A DNA stretch of 64,000 bases from Crossiella cryophila (GCF_014204915.1 NZ_JACHMH010000001.1:9151501-9215500); one strand, 5' to 3'. Numbered from the stretch's first letter, positions 1 through 12,490 are shown. A program made the numbers and translations. Notes: generated by a model from the sequence alone, not told the origin.

Positions 1-456
1 GCGGGTCTTCATGACATCGCCCTGCACCGACCAGCCCGCCTTGGTGAGCTTGGCCAGGACCTTGACCAGTTCGCCGCCGCGCCGGTCCTCGGCCACCGCG
101 GTGCGGTAGCGGGCCACCTGGTCGGTCGCCAGCCGGTAGCAGCCACCGGCGAGCATCAGCCCGTTCGCGGAGATCTGCACGTAGTAGGTGGACTCCCCCA
201 GCTCACCCCCGGCCAGCGCGCCAGCCGCGGTCTTGTAGGGCGACTTGTCGTGGCTGAACCGGACATCCCGGTACGGCCGGAACAACTTGCCCGCGCCGAA
301 CTCCTCTTCCAGCTCGGCCAGCATCGCGAGCATCGGCGCCCGGACATCCTGGTCGTAGGTGTCCTTGTGATCGGTCCAGTAGGCCTTGGAGTTGTCAGCC
401 TCCAGACCGTCGTAGAAGTCAACGGCGTGCTCGCCGAACCCGGTGAATCCCATCAT
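1..456 (-). CDS. DUF2461 family protein, partial (3' end beyond the window)
   Basis: The minus-strand frame runs open from ATG at 456 to the window edge, about 151 codons. It reads MMGFTGFGEHAVDFYDGL and later FRPYRDVRFSHDKSPYK, matching the neighbouring copy almost motif for motif. This family (DUF2461, TIGR02453) has no firmly assigned function. ATG 456 overlaps the TGA of the upstream paralogue in an ATGA junction, which suggests translational coupling; ATG 453 is the alternative start. The C-terminal part lies outside the window, so completeness cannot be judged. A local duplication of the upstream gene is the simplest explanation for its origin. Confidence 0.85.
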   Translation of the reverse strand, partial: MMGFTGFGEHAVDFYDGLEADNSKAYWTDHKDTYDQDVRAPMLAMLAELEEEFGAGKLFRPYRDVRFSHDKSPYKTAAGALAGGELGESTYYVQISANGLMLAGGCYRLATDQVARYRTAVAEDRRGGELVKVLAKLTKAGWSVQGDVMKTR

Positions 457-1106
457 CGCCGCCACTGGTCGCTGAGGCCGACATGGTCGGCACACCATTC
501 GTTGATCGCGTTCAGTTCCCGCCAGCCCAGCCGGACGCGTTCCAGGCATTCCGGGCCGTGCAGGTCGTCGTCAGGGGGCCAGCGCCGGGCGACGTAGATG
601 GAGCGGTGCCGCAGGAGGTCCAGGCGCGGGTGCTCGGGGTCGGCGCCACGGGGTTTGGTCTTCATGACGTCGCCACACACCTCCCAGCCCTTCTTGACCA
701 ACTTGGCCAGGATGACCCGGAACTGCTCCCCGCGCCGCTCGTCGTCCACGGCGGTGCGATAGCGGGCGAGCTGGTCCGGGGCCATCGCGAAGGACCCGCC
801 GCCGATCATGAGCCCCTCGGCGCCGACCTCCACATACCAGGCCCCGCCGCCACGCCCCTGCTCGACGACGCCGCCGCAGTGGTCCTTGTAGGGGCGTTTG
901 TCCTTGCTGAAGCGGACGTCGCGGTAGGGGCGGAACACCTTGCCCGCGCCGAACTCGGGTTCGAGTTCGGTGAGCAGGCGTTCCATGGGGGCGCGGATGT
1001 CGCGGTCGTAGACGGGCTTGTTGTCGGTCCAGTAGGACTTGGAGTTGTCGGCCACCAGCCCGTCGAAGAAGTCGACCGCGTACTCCCCGAACCCCGAGAA
1101 CTCCAT
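453..1106 (-). CDS. DUF2461 family protein
   Basis: The predicted protein has 217 residues from ATG 1106 (MEFSGFGEYAVDFFDGL). An in-frame ATG 30 bases upstream would add a basic stretch absent from the paralogue, so the shorter start is preferred. The conserved family blocks are visible: YWTDNKPVYDRDIRAPM, FRPYRDVRFSKDKRPYKDH, and a C-terminal region with LDLLRHRSIYVARRW. Length fits the family (about 210-230 residues). It ends in an ATGA overlap with a second DUF2461 gene, so the two form a tandem pair and probably an operon. The biochemical role is unknown. No strong ribosome binding site is visible. Confidence 0.85.
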   Translation of the reverse strand: MEFSGFGEYAVDFFDGLVADNSKSYWTDNKPVYDRDIRAPMERLLTELEPEFGAGKVFRPYRDVRFSKDKRPYKDHCGGVVEQGRGGGAWYVEVGAEGLMIGGGSFAMAPDQLARYRTAVDDERRGEQFRVILAKLVKKGWEVCGDVMKTKPRGADPEHPRLDLLRHRSIYVARRWPPDDDLHGPECLERVRLGWRELNAINEWCADHVGLSDQWRR

Positions 1107-1274
1107 GCGGCGCAGCCTACGACCGCCCCCCGACACTCCCCGATCCGGCTAACCAGGGTTCACAAACCCGGACGGGGCGGGGGTTGGGGTTGGGGGTGAA
1201 AACCCCACGACGAGGGTTCTCGTGTGTTCTCCGTACGGCCTGGAGCTTGCTGACCGCGCCTCGCCGAGTGGCCC

Positions 1275-1364
1275 CTGCTCTTGATCTAAAACCCAAAGTC
1301 AAGATCAAGGGCGTCCTCGCCGGACGGGCAGAAATCAAAGGATGGGGGGGAAAGTCAAGAGCAG
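1275..1364. repeat. Nested short inverted and direct repeats in intergenic region
   Basis: Within the gene-free stretch 1107-1773, CTTGATCT (1280-1287) faces AGATCAAG (1302-1309), giving an 8-bp stem. The 10-mer CTGCTCTTGA (1275-1284) has its exact reverse complement at 1355-1364. AAAGTCAAGA occurs twice as a direct repeat near 1296 and 1352. No convincing coding frame is present. The pattern looks like remnants of a small non-coding repeat element, but no element family is recognised. Confidence 0.45.
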
Positions 1365-1380
1365 AGAACAGTGCTCGTAC

Positions 1381-1529
1381 GGTTCCCCCATCCCCGTCAG
1401 CCCTCCGATACCAAACCACATCCCGGGCAAGCGGCCCGTTGCGGTTGAGAGGCTAGGGCGGCGGCAGGTTGCAGGCCGCTTGCCCGGGATGCGGTGTGTC
1501 CTCTCCAGGCTGACGGGGATGGGGGAACC
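1381..1529. repeat. Large two-part inverted repeat (149 bp)
   Basis: A 22-bp outer arm at 1381-1402 (starts GGTTCCCCCATCCCCG) pairs perfectly with 1508-1529. An 18-bp inner arm at 1419-1436 (CATCCCGGGCAAGCGGCC) pairs perfectly with 1474-1491. The two spacers between outer and inner arms are each exactly 16 nt and only weakly complementary, so the folded form would be a long stem with a symmetric internal loop and a 37-nt apical loop. It lies about 245 bases downstream of the gltD stop and does not overlap any gene. It resembles a MITE or a REP-like palindrome; no target-site duplication was identified. Confidence 0.75.
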
Positions 1530-1598
1530 GCTCGGGGAGTGTTGAAAAGCCACCCCGGCCGCCTGTTCGGGCTTCGCCCGCACGCAATCGCCCAAGGC

Positions 1599-1760
1599 GT
1601 ACAAGAACGGCCAACACTGGGTACGACAACGGCCAACACGCGCGGAGGGGGTTCGAACTCGAACCCCTCGCCGGCGTGTTGGCCGTTGTCGTACGGTGTG
1701 TTGGCCGTTATGGGACGGCACGTTGGCCGTTCTGGTACGCCGTGTTGGCTGTTGTTGTGC
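1599..1760. repeat. 22-bp repeat array, copy 1: two inverted units, palindromic core, four direct units
   Basis: Two units (1599-1620 and 1621-1642) in one orientation are followed by a hairpin core (GGGGTTCGA at 1648-1656, TCGAACCCC at 1659-1667). Four contiguous units then follow in the opposite orientation: 1673-1694, 1695-1716, 1717-1738 and 1739-1760. Each is exactly 22 bp, with conserved centre TGTTGGCCGTT and usually a GTAC end. The array ends 13 bases before the gltD stop codon (minus strand), so it sits at the gltD 3' end. The core hairpin could act as a terminator. The same layout recurs at 19099-19249. Confidence 0.85.
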
Positions 1761-1773
1761 GGGGGGTTGGGTG

Positions 1774-3271
1774 TTAGCGGACTGCCAGGGGGACCAGGTT
1801 GGGGCGGACTGGGCTGGGGAGGGTGCTGGCGCCGGTTAGGTAGGTGTCTACGGCGTGGGCGGCTGAGCGGCCTTCGGCGATTGCCCAGACGACCAGGGAG
1901 GCTCCTCGGTGGGCGTCGCCGCAGACGAAGACGCCGGGGGCGTCTGTTTGCCAGTCGGAGCCGCAGGAGATGGAGCCTCGTTTGTTCAGGTCGATGCCCA
2001 GTTCCGGGAGCAGGGGCATGTGTTCCACACCCTCGAAGCCGATGGCGAGCAGGGCCAGGTCGCAGGGGAGTTCTTCTACCTCGTCGGAGACGGGGATCAC
2101 CGCGCGGCGGCCGTCGGCGTCCTTTTCCACCCGGACCTTGCGCAGGCGCACCGCGCGGACCTGGCCTTCGCCGTTGTCGACGAATTCCTCGACGGCTACC
2201 GCGAACTTGCGTTCGCCGCCCTCGTCGTGGGCTGGGTAGGTGTGCAGGACCACGGGCCAGACCGGCCACGGCGAGCGTTCCTCGTCGCGGGCGGTGGGGG
2301 GCATGGGGTACTGGTCGAGTTGCAGTACGCCCGCGGCGCCCTGGCGGTGTGCGGTGCCGAGGCAGTCGGCCGCGGTGTCGCCGCCGCCGATGATGACCAC
2401 GTGCTTGCCCGCGGCGTCGATGTGGGTGGGGCCGTCGCCTTCGCAGAACTTGTTGGCGGGCACCAGGTGTTCCATCGCCAGGTGGACGCCTGCCAGGTTG
2501 CGGCCGGGGATGTCCGGGGCGTCCCGGCCGCGCAGGGCGCCGACCGCGAGCACCACGGCGTCGAAGTCGGCGCGCAGCTGTTCGACGGTCAGGTCGACGC
2601 CGACCTCGCAGTTGGTGATGAACTTGGTGCCCTCGGCGCGCAGCTGGGACAGCCTGCGGTCCAGGATCCGCTTCTCCATCTTGAACTCGGGGATGCCGTA
2701 GCGGAGCAGGCCGCCGAGGCGGTCGTCGCGCTCGTACACGGTGACCTCGTGGCCGGCCCTGGTCAGTTGCTGGGCGGCGGCCAGGCCGGCGGGGCCGGAG
2801 CCGACCACGGCGACCTTCTTGCCGGAGTGCACCGACGGCGGGTTCGGGCCCACCGTGCCCATCTCCCACACCTGGTCCGCGATGGCCTGCTCAACCCGCT
2901 TGATCGCCACCGCGCCGCCGGAGAGCGGCGAGATCGCGAGCACGCAGGCGGACTCACACGGTGCGGGGCAGAGCCTGCCGGTGAACTCGGGGAAGTTGTT
3001 GGTGCCGTGCAACCGGTCCCCGGCGTGCGCCCAGTCACCGCGGCGGACCAGGTCGTTCCACTCCGGGATCAGGTTGCCCAGCGGGCAACCGGCGGAACCG
3101 CTGTGGCAGAAGGGGATCCCGCAGTCCATGCAGCGGGTCGCCTGGGTGCGCACCTGGTCCTCGCGGACCTTCGGCTCCACCTCGGCGTACACCTCGTGCC
3201 AGTCCGCGACCCGGTCGCCCGCGGGGCGCTTGGCCGGTTCGGTGCGGGCGTGCTTCAGGAATCCGTTCGGG

Positions 3272-3279
<8 letters not shown>
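1774..3279 (-). CDS. gltD: Glutamate synthase small subunit
   Basis: The protein (501 residues) is the beta subunit of NADPH-dependent glutamate synthase; it oxidises NADPH on FAD and passes electrons to GltB. GTG 3279 is chosen because it gives VADPNGFL, has GGAGG about 10 bases upstream and overlaps the gltB stop by 8 bases. N-terminal iron-sulfur cysteines are visible at Cys50, Cys53, Cys58 and Cys65 ([12 protein letters not shown]) and in CPAPCESAC near residue 110. The FAD-binding motif [14 protein letters not shown] lies near residue 160 and the NADPH-binding [13 protein letters not shown] near residue 300. Length is normal. It is co-transcribed with gltB and followed by the 22-bp repeat array. 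Confidence 0.96.
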
Positions 3280-7840
<4,561 letters not shown>

Positions 7841-8148
7841 GCTGAAGACCTCCCTCGTCGTGTTCCGTGCTCAGGTGGTGGAATGCTGGGCACGGGACGA
7901 CGGTGGCCCGCGAGGTCACACCGGCGTACGCGCCGGTAGCGACAGGTAATCCGGACTGTAACAGGCAGGAAACCTGGAAACACCCCTCCTAGGGTGATGT
8001 CCGTCATTGCGCCGTAACGATTTACCTGCTCCATGCGACATAGCCGCAGACCCAACAGTACGCGTGTCCTGGTACTTCCCCGGGTACGGAGCGGAACACA
8101 GCGGTAACGTCCCGGGCAGTTTTCACCCGAACGACCGCAGAGGACTCG
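7841..8148. other. Divergent intergenic region between gltB and the BtuF-like gene
   Basis: This 308-base gap must hold promoters for both gltB (minus) and the ABC transporter (plus). A 7-bp hairpin, ACCGGCG (7920-7926) with CGCCGGT (7931-7937) around a 4-base loop, lies in the presumed gltB leader. A GlnR-like box is at 7958-7973. No riboswitch could be recognised, and no small gene with a good ribosome binding site was seen. Confidence 0.5.
7958..7973 (+). promoter_or_regulatory. Candidate GlnR binding site (GTAAC-N6-GAAAC)
   Basis: GTAAC (7958-7962) and GAAAC (7969-7973) are separated by exactly 6 bases, which is the 5-6-5 pattern described for the actinobacterial nitrogen regulator GlnR. 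The site lies 118 bases upstream of the gltB start, in the divergent promoter region. Glutamate synthase is a plausible nitrogen-regulated target. This is a match to a known pattern by eye; a 16-base partial consensus can also arise by chance. Confidence 0.45.
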
Positions 8149-9099
8149 ATGCGACTTCCTCGTAGTTTCCGCGCAGCACTCATCGCCGTCAGCGCCATCG
8201 CCCTCGTTGGCGGGTGCGCGAGCAGGGTTCCCGATCCAGCCCCCAGCCAAACCTCGGGTGCGGCGGAAGCGCCGTTCCCGGTGGAAGTGGCCGCGCCGGG
8301 CGGCAAACCGCTCACCCTGGCCAAGCGGCCGGAGCGGATCGTCTCGCTGAACCCGACCAGCACCGAGAGCCTGTTCGCGATCGGGGCCGGCAAGCAGGTC
8401 GTGGCCGTGGACGACCAGTCCAACTTCCCGGCCGAGGCGCCCAAGACCACGCTGTCCGGGTTCAAGCCGAACGTGGAGGCCATCGCCGGGCACCAGCCGG
8501 ACCTGGTGATCGCCTCCAACGACGCCGAGGGCGTGGTGGCCGGGCTGGAGAAGCTGAAGATCCCGGTGCTGCTGCTGCCCGCGGCCAAGACCCTCGACGA
8601 GGCGTACGGGCAGATCAGCATCCTGGGTCAGGCCACCGGGCACGGCACGCCGGCCAACGAAGTGGTCAACAAGATGAAGGGCGAGATCAGCAAGCTGGTC
8701 CGGGAAACCCCGCGGCCCGCCGAGGGGCTGAAGTATTACCACGAGCTGGACCCGACCTTCTACACCGTGACCTCCAAGACCTTCATCGGTCAGATCTACG
8801 CCCAGTTCGGCCTGGTCAACGTGGCCGACGCGGCGGACAAGACGGGCAGCGGCTACCCGCAGCTCTCCGCCGAGCAGGTGGTCAACGCCGCGCCGCGGCT
8901 GATCTTCCTGGCCGATGTGCGCTGCTGCGGCCAGAACGCGGCCGCGGTGGGCGGGCGGCCGGGCTGGTCGACGGTGCCCGCGGTGCGCGAGGGCGGCGTG
9001 GTGGCCCTGGACGACGACATCGCCTCCCGCTGGGGACCGAGGGTGGTCGAGCTGGTGCGCACCGTGTCCCAGGCCGTGACCGCCGCCGGGAAGAAGTGA
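8149..9099 (+). CDS. ABC transporter substrate-binding lipoprotein, BtuF/FecB-like
   Basis: The product (316 residues) is a class-III periplasmic-binding-type protein for cobalamin or an iron complex. The signal peptide ends in a lipobox with Cys23 (LVGGC), so the mature protein is probably membrane-anchored. The family start PERIVSLNPTSTESLFAIGAG and the helix region near residue 200 are typical. A conserved CCGQ and DIASRWGPR stand near the C-terminus. It leads a three-gene operon with permease and ATPase, with a GTGA overlap to the permease. The ligand cannot be settled from sequence; no B12 riboswitch was seen and no siderophore genes are nearby. Confidence 0.85.
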   Translation: MRLPRSFRAALIAVSAIALVGGCASRVPDPAPSQTSGAAEAPFPVEVAAPGGKPLTLAKRPERIVSLNPTSTESLFAIGAGKQVVAVDDQSNFPAEAPKTTLSGFKPNVEAIAGHQPDLVIASNDAEGVVAGLEKLKIPVLLLPAAKTLDEAYGQISILGQATGHGTPANEVVNKMKGEISKLVRETPRPAEGLKYYHELDPTFYTVTSKTFIGQIYAQFGLVNVADAADKTGSGYPQLSAEQVVNAAPRLIFLADVRCCGQNAAAVGGRPGWSTVPAVREGGVVALDDDIASRWGPRVVELVRTVSQAVTAAGKK

Positions 9100-10124
9100 C
9101 CGCCGCCGCTGTCCCCACCCGGCTCCGGTTCACCCACCTGGCACTCACCCTGCTGCTGTTGCTGGCGGTGGTGACCCTCGCGGTGCTGCTCGGCGCGATC
9201 GACCTTGGCTGGCAACGGGTGCTGGGCGAGATCCTCGCCCAGCTCACCGGCGGGCTGTCCCCGTTGTCCGCACGCGAGGCCGCGATCCTGTGGGAGCTGC
9301 GGGTGCCGAGGGTGGTGCTGGCCTGCCTGGTCGGCGCCGCCCTCGCCTCCTCCGGCGCCGCCTTCCAGGGCGTCTTCCGCAACCCCCTGGCCGACCCGTA
9401 CCTGCTGGGCGCGGCGGCAGGCGCTGGCCTTGGCGCCACCCTGGCCGTGTTCGCGGTGCCCACCTTCAGCACCGGCCTTGGCGCGCTGCCCATCGCCGCC
9501 TTCGCCGGCGCGGTCCTCGGCGTCGGCCTCACCTGGGCCCTTGGCCGCTCAGCCGGTCCCGGCACCGCGACCCTGGTGCTGGCCGGGGTCGCGGTGGCCG
9601 CCTTCCTCACCGCCCTGCAGACCTTCGTGCAGACCCTGGACGTGGACAGCCTGCGCACCATCTACACCTGGATGCTCGGCGGCCTCGGCGGCGCGGGCTG
9701 GTCCCAGGTTCTGGTGGTGCTGCCCTACATCGCGCTGTCCAGCTTCGTGCTGTGCGCCAGCGGCAGGCTGCTGGACGTGCTGGGCGTGGGCGATGAGGAG
9801 GCCGCCGCGCTGGGCCTGCACCCCCGCCGGGTCCGGCTGATCGTGCTCGGCGCGGCGTCCCTGGCCACGGCGGCGGCGGTGTCGGTGAGCGGGCTGATCG
9901 GCTTCGTCGGCATCGTGGTGCCGCACGTGGTCCGCCTGCTGGTCGCGGGCAGTTACCGGGTGCTGGTGCCGCTGTCGTTGCTGGGCGGCGCGAGCTTCGT
10001 GGTGCTGGCCGACATGGTGGCCCGCACCGTGATCGCGCCGGGCGAGTTGCCCATCGGCGTCATCACGGCCTTCACCGGCGCCCCCTTCTTCGCGGTCGTG
10101 CTGCGCCGCTCCCGGAGGCTGTAG
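9096..10124 (+). CDS. ABC transporter permease, BtuC/FecCD family
   Basis: GTG 9096 overlaps the upstream stop (GTGA) and gives a 342-residue protein, the usual length of FecCD permeases. It is strongly hydrophobic with about ten membrane segments. Family motifs seen are LGAAAGAGLGATLAVF and RNPLADPYLLG in the first half, and the cytoplasmic coupling region with GLIGFVGIVVPHVVRLL near residue 265. It forms the membrane channel for the substrate delivered by the upstream lipoprotein and is powered by the next gene. The longer open frame upstream of this start is a shadow of the substrate-binding gene. Confidence 0.92.
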   Translation: MTAAAVPTRLRFTHLALTLLLLLAVVTLAVLLGAIDLGWQRVLGEILAQLTGGLSPLSAREAAILWELRVPRVVLACLVGAALASSGAAFQGVFRNPLADPYLLGAAAGAGLGATLAVFAVPTFSTGLGALPIAAFAGAVLGVGLTWALGRSAGPGTATLVLAGVAVAAFLTALQTFVQTLDVDSLRTIYTWMLGGLGGAGWSQVLVVLPYIALSSFVLCASGRLLDVLGVGDEEAAALGLHPRRVRLIVLGAASLATAAAVSVSGLIGFVGIVVPHVVRLLVAGSYRVLVPLSLLGGASFVVLADMVARTVIAPGELPIGVITAFTGAPFFAVVLRRSRRL

Positions 10125-10895
10125 ATGCTGGAGATCAACCAGGTGTCCGCCGGTTACCGCGGCCGGATCGCGGTAGCCGACGTCACGGTGACGGTCCCCC
10201 AGGGCAGCTGGCTGGCCGTGATCGGCCCCAACGGAGCAGGCAAGTCCACCCTGCTGAAAGCCGTGGCCAACGCCGTCCCCCACACCGGCACCATCACCCT
10301 GTCCGGCACCCCCGTAACCACCCTGACCAACCGGGCCCGAGCCCGCCAGATCGGCTACGCACCCCAAACCCCCACCCTGCCCGAAGGCCTCACCGTCACC
10401 GACTACGCCCTCCTCGGCCGAACCCCGCACCTGGGCTTCCTGGCCCGCGAAGGCACCTCGGACCTCACCCTGGTCGCCGATGTCCTGGCGCGCCTGGACC
10501 TGGCCCACCTGGCCGACCGTCCACTCCCGACACTGTCCGGCGGGGAGCGTCAGCGGGCGGTGCTGGCCAGGGTGCTGGCGCAGCAGGCGGGGTTGCTGTT
10601 GCTGGACGAGCCGACGACGGGGTTGGACATCGGGCACGCGCAGTCGCTGTTGGACCTGGTGGATCGGTTGCGGCTGGCGGATGGGACGACTGTGGTGAGC
10701 ACGTTGCACGATCTGACGCTGGCCGGGCAGTACGCGGATCAGTTGCTGATGCTGGACGGGGGGCGGGTGGTCGCGGCGGGGGCTCCGGCGGAAGTGCTTA
10801 CGGCGGAACGGGTTTCGCGGCATTACGGGGCTCGGGCCGAGGTGTTGACGGCGCCGGATGGGAGCCGGGTGGTGACGCCGGTGCGGGCGGGGTGA
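10125..10895 (+). CDS. ABC transporter ATP-binding protein, BtuD/FecE-like
   Basis: The ATG follows the permease stop directly. The 256-residue ATPase has Walker A GPNGAGKST (near residue 35), a Q-loop (YAPQTPTLPEGLTV), the signature LSGGERQR and Walker B LLLLDEPTTGLD followed by the switch histidine in STLHD. It energises uptake of the B12 or iron complex. Base use changes sharply inside the gene: up to about 10525 the third positions are mostly C, and afterwards mostly G or T. The frame is unbroken across this change and the key motifs are intact on both sides. Confidence 0.94.
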   Translation: MLEINQVSAGYRGRIAVADVTVTVPQGSWLAVIGPNGAGKSTLLKAVANAVPHTGTITLSGTPVTTLTNRARARQIGYAPQTPTLPEGLTVTDYALLGRTPHLGFLAREGTSDLTLVADVLARLDLAHLADRPLPTLSGGERQRAVLARVLAQQAGLLLLDEPTTGLDIGHAQSLLDLVDRLRLADGTTVVSTLHDLTLAGQYADQLLMLDGGRVVAAGAPAEVLTAERVSRHYGARAEVLTAPDGSRVVTPVRAG

Positions 10896-10896
10896 G

Positions 10897-11409
10897 TCAG
10901 AGGTTGGGGCGGGGGTACAGGCGGCGGCCGACGAAGAACGCCAGGCCCTGCAGGGCGATCGGCAGGTAGGCGACCACCACGAACACCCAGTCCCAGCCGT
11001 CGATGTGTCCACCCCGCCTGATCTCGGTCCGCATGACCCCGAGCAGGAAGAAGGTCAGACCCAGCGCGAAGAAGAAGAGGAAGCCCCAGATCCACCCCAG
11101 CATCTGGCGGCTCCGCTGCACCAGCAACAACTCGATCTGATCGCCCCGCAGGTGCCGCCACGGGTTCAGCACCAGAAACCCGGACATGGCCAGGAAAACG
11201 TCCATCGTCAGCGCGAAGATGTAGACGAACGAGATGATCACATCGGCTCTGCTGAGCAACTGCGCACCAAGCAGGACGACCAGCACCGCCAGCACCACCG
11301 CTGAGGATCCGATGAGCATGGCGAACCAGCCGCCGAGGGTGCGGAGTCGCCGCGCGTGTTCGGCGGGGATCGGCACCCAGACCGGCGGCTGTCCGAGGTA
11401 GATCGCCAT
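10897..11409 (-). CDS. Four-helix membrane protein of unknown function
   Basis: The 170-residue protein has four hydrophobic segments: around residues 28-50, 58-80, 106-128 and 143-162. The loop between the second and third has NPWRHLRGDQIELL. No family is recognised. Its ATG (11409) shares one base with the TAA of the upstream WXG-like gene, so it is the last gene of that operon. The context suggests a partner of the secretion-related proteins made upstream, but this is only an inference. Confidence 0.75.
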   Translation of the reverse strand: MAIYLGQPPVWVPIPAEHARRLRTLGGWFAMLIGSSAVVLAVLVVLLGAQLLSRADVIISFVYIFALTMDVFLAMSGFLVLNPWRHLRGDQIELLLVQRSRQMLGWIWGFLFFFALGLTFFLLGVMRTEIRRGGHIDGWDWVFVVVAYLPIALQGLAFFVGRRLYPRPNL

Positions 11410-12170
11410 TAGCGCGGCTTCCAGTCAGACCCATCGCCATCCTGGACGCTGGCGTCGCCCATCTGCCCGATCCGGCCCTGTGACCAGGTCTCGCCGACCA
11501 TCCGCAGCTTCTCCTGGAGCGCGGACTGCTCGGCCTGGCAGGTGTTGACGTGTGCCAGCAGGCCGGTGATGAAGCTGCCGATGAGACTCGCTACCGACGG
11601 CAGCGCGGCAACGAGGATGACCAGCGCCAGCGGGATGCCGACGACGGTGGTGACCAGCGCCACCGCGGAGGCGATGCTGATGATGGCGACCACCACAGCG
11701 ACCGTGATGCCCACCCAGAAGCTCTCGATGGAATTACCCAGGTTGACCAGCGAGCCGCGCATCTGTGTCGCCAGGTCCTTCAGCCCGTTCAGGCCGCTGA
11801 CCTGGGTCGGGATTGTCAGCCGATAGGCCTCCGCAGCCTTGCCATCCCATTCCAAGGTGGTGTCCATCTTGCTCGGGTCAAGCGCACCGGCCAGGTCGTT
11901 CAGCTTGCCCGCGACCTCCGTCGACCACTACTCAGCAGCTTCCCGGACCCGACTGGCGTCCCCCCGGTCACCGAGCAGATCCTCGATTTGGTGGCCCAGC
12001 TGCATGCTGTTCCGGGCCAGCGCCTCCACCAGGAGGTCGATCCGCGGAATGATCCAGCGCAGTGGCTCCGGCACGCTGTTGATCGCCTGGTTCACCTGGC
12101 CGAAGAACTTCTTCAGGCCCTCGTCCATCTCACGCAGGCGCTGGTTGGCCCGCTGCACAGCCTCACTCAC
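11409..12170 (-). pseudogene. WXG/PPE-like membrane protein gene interrupted by an in-frame TAG
   Basis: Read from GTG 12170 (GGGGGAG is just upstream), the frame gives 80 residues ending REAAE, then TAG at 11930-11928. The same frame continues immediately as WSTEVAGKLNDLAGALDPS and then 152 further residues from Met (11867) to 11409. The join reads as one 253-residue protein: an N-terminal helical domain, a WXG-like segment, two or three hydrophobic helices (AVVVAIISIASAVALVTTV) and a hydrophilic tail. A single CAG-to-TAG change would explain it. It could be a pseudogene, a sequencing error, readthrough, or two polypeptides with the second starting at 11867. Flanking genes are intact and overlapping. 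Confidence 0.7.
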
Positions 12171-12178
12171 TGCTCCCC

Positions 12179-12490
12179 CTACTTCGTGGTGTTCTTCAGC
12201 GTGTGCAGGTTGGCCTCTTCCTCGCGCTGATACGTGTCCGCTGCCTGCCGCAGCGTCTCGCTGATCAGCCGGAAGGTCTCCGATGCCTTGCCGATCATGT
12301 CGCCCATGGTCGTGCGGGCCTGGAGGTAGGTCTGGTCCAGTCCCGCCTTGACCGCCCACTTGGACAGTTCCGGCGGGCCGAGGTGCAGGCCGTCCAGCGC
12401 TCGGCGCGGCTCCTCCAGGGCGTCCGCCGCCTCGTCCCAGCGGACGGCGTCGGCGCGCAGGGCCTCATAGGCCGCGGAAAGATCGGTCAT
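12179..12490 (-). CDS. WXG100/EspC-like helical protein
   Basis: Start ATG 12490 overlaps the upstream TGA (ATGA) and gives 103 residues beginning MTDLSAAYEALRADAVRW. The sequence is almost entirely alpha-helical and polar with no signal peptide, and has the size and heptad pattern of type VII secretion substrates. Motifs such as WDEAADALEE and the C-terminal YQREEEANLHTLKN resemble EspC/WXG-type proteins. It lies between a YbaB-like gene and the interrupted WXG/PPE-like gene. Partner binding is likely but not shown. No secretion ATPase gene is present in the window. Confidence 0.75.
   Translation of the reverse strand: MTDLSAAYEALRADAVRWDEAADALEEPRRALDGLHLGPPELSKWAVKAGLDQTYLQARTTMGDMIGKASETFRLISETLRQAADTYQREEEANLHTLKNTTK

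Noticed and set aside
1599-1760. CRISPR array
   Set aside because: Units are contiguous with no unique spacers and change orientation around a core hairpin; no cas genes are present.
7841-8148. Possible cobalamin riboswitch in front of the BtuF-like gene
   Set aside because: No B12-box-like conserved stretch or matching secondary structure could be seen; the only clear items are a 7-bp hairpin and a GlnR-like box that faces gltB.
8214-10124. A fused 636-residue permease frame
   Set aside because: The upstream 290 codons are an out-of-frame shadow of the substrate-binding gene; GTG 9096 with a GTGA overlap gives a normal-length permease.
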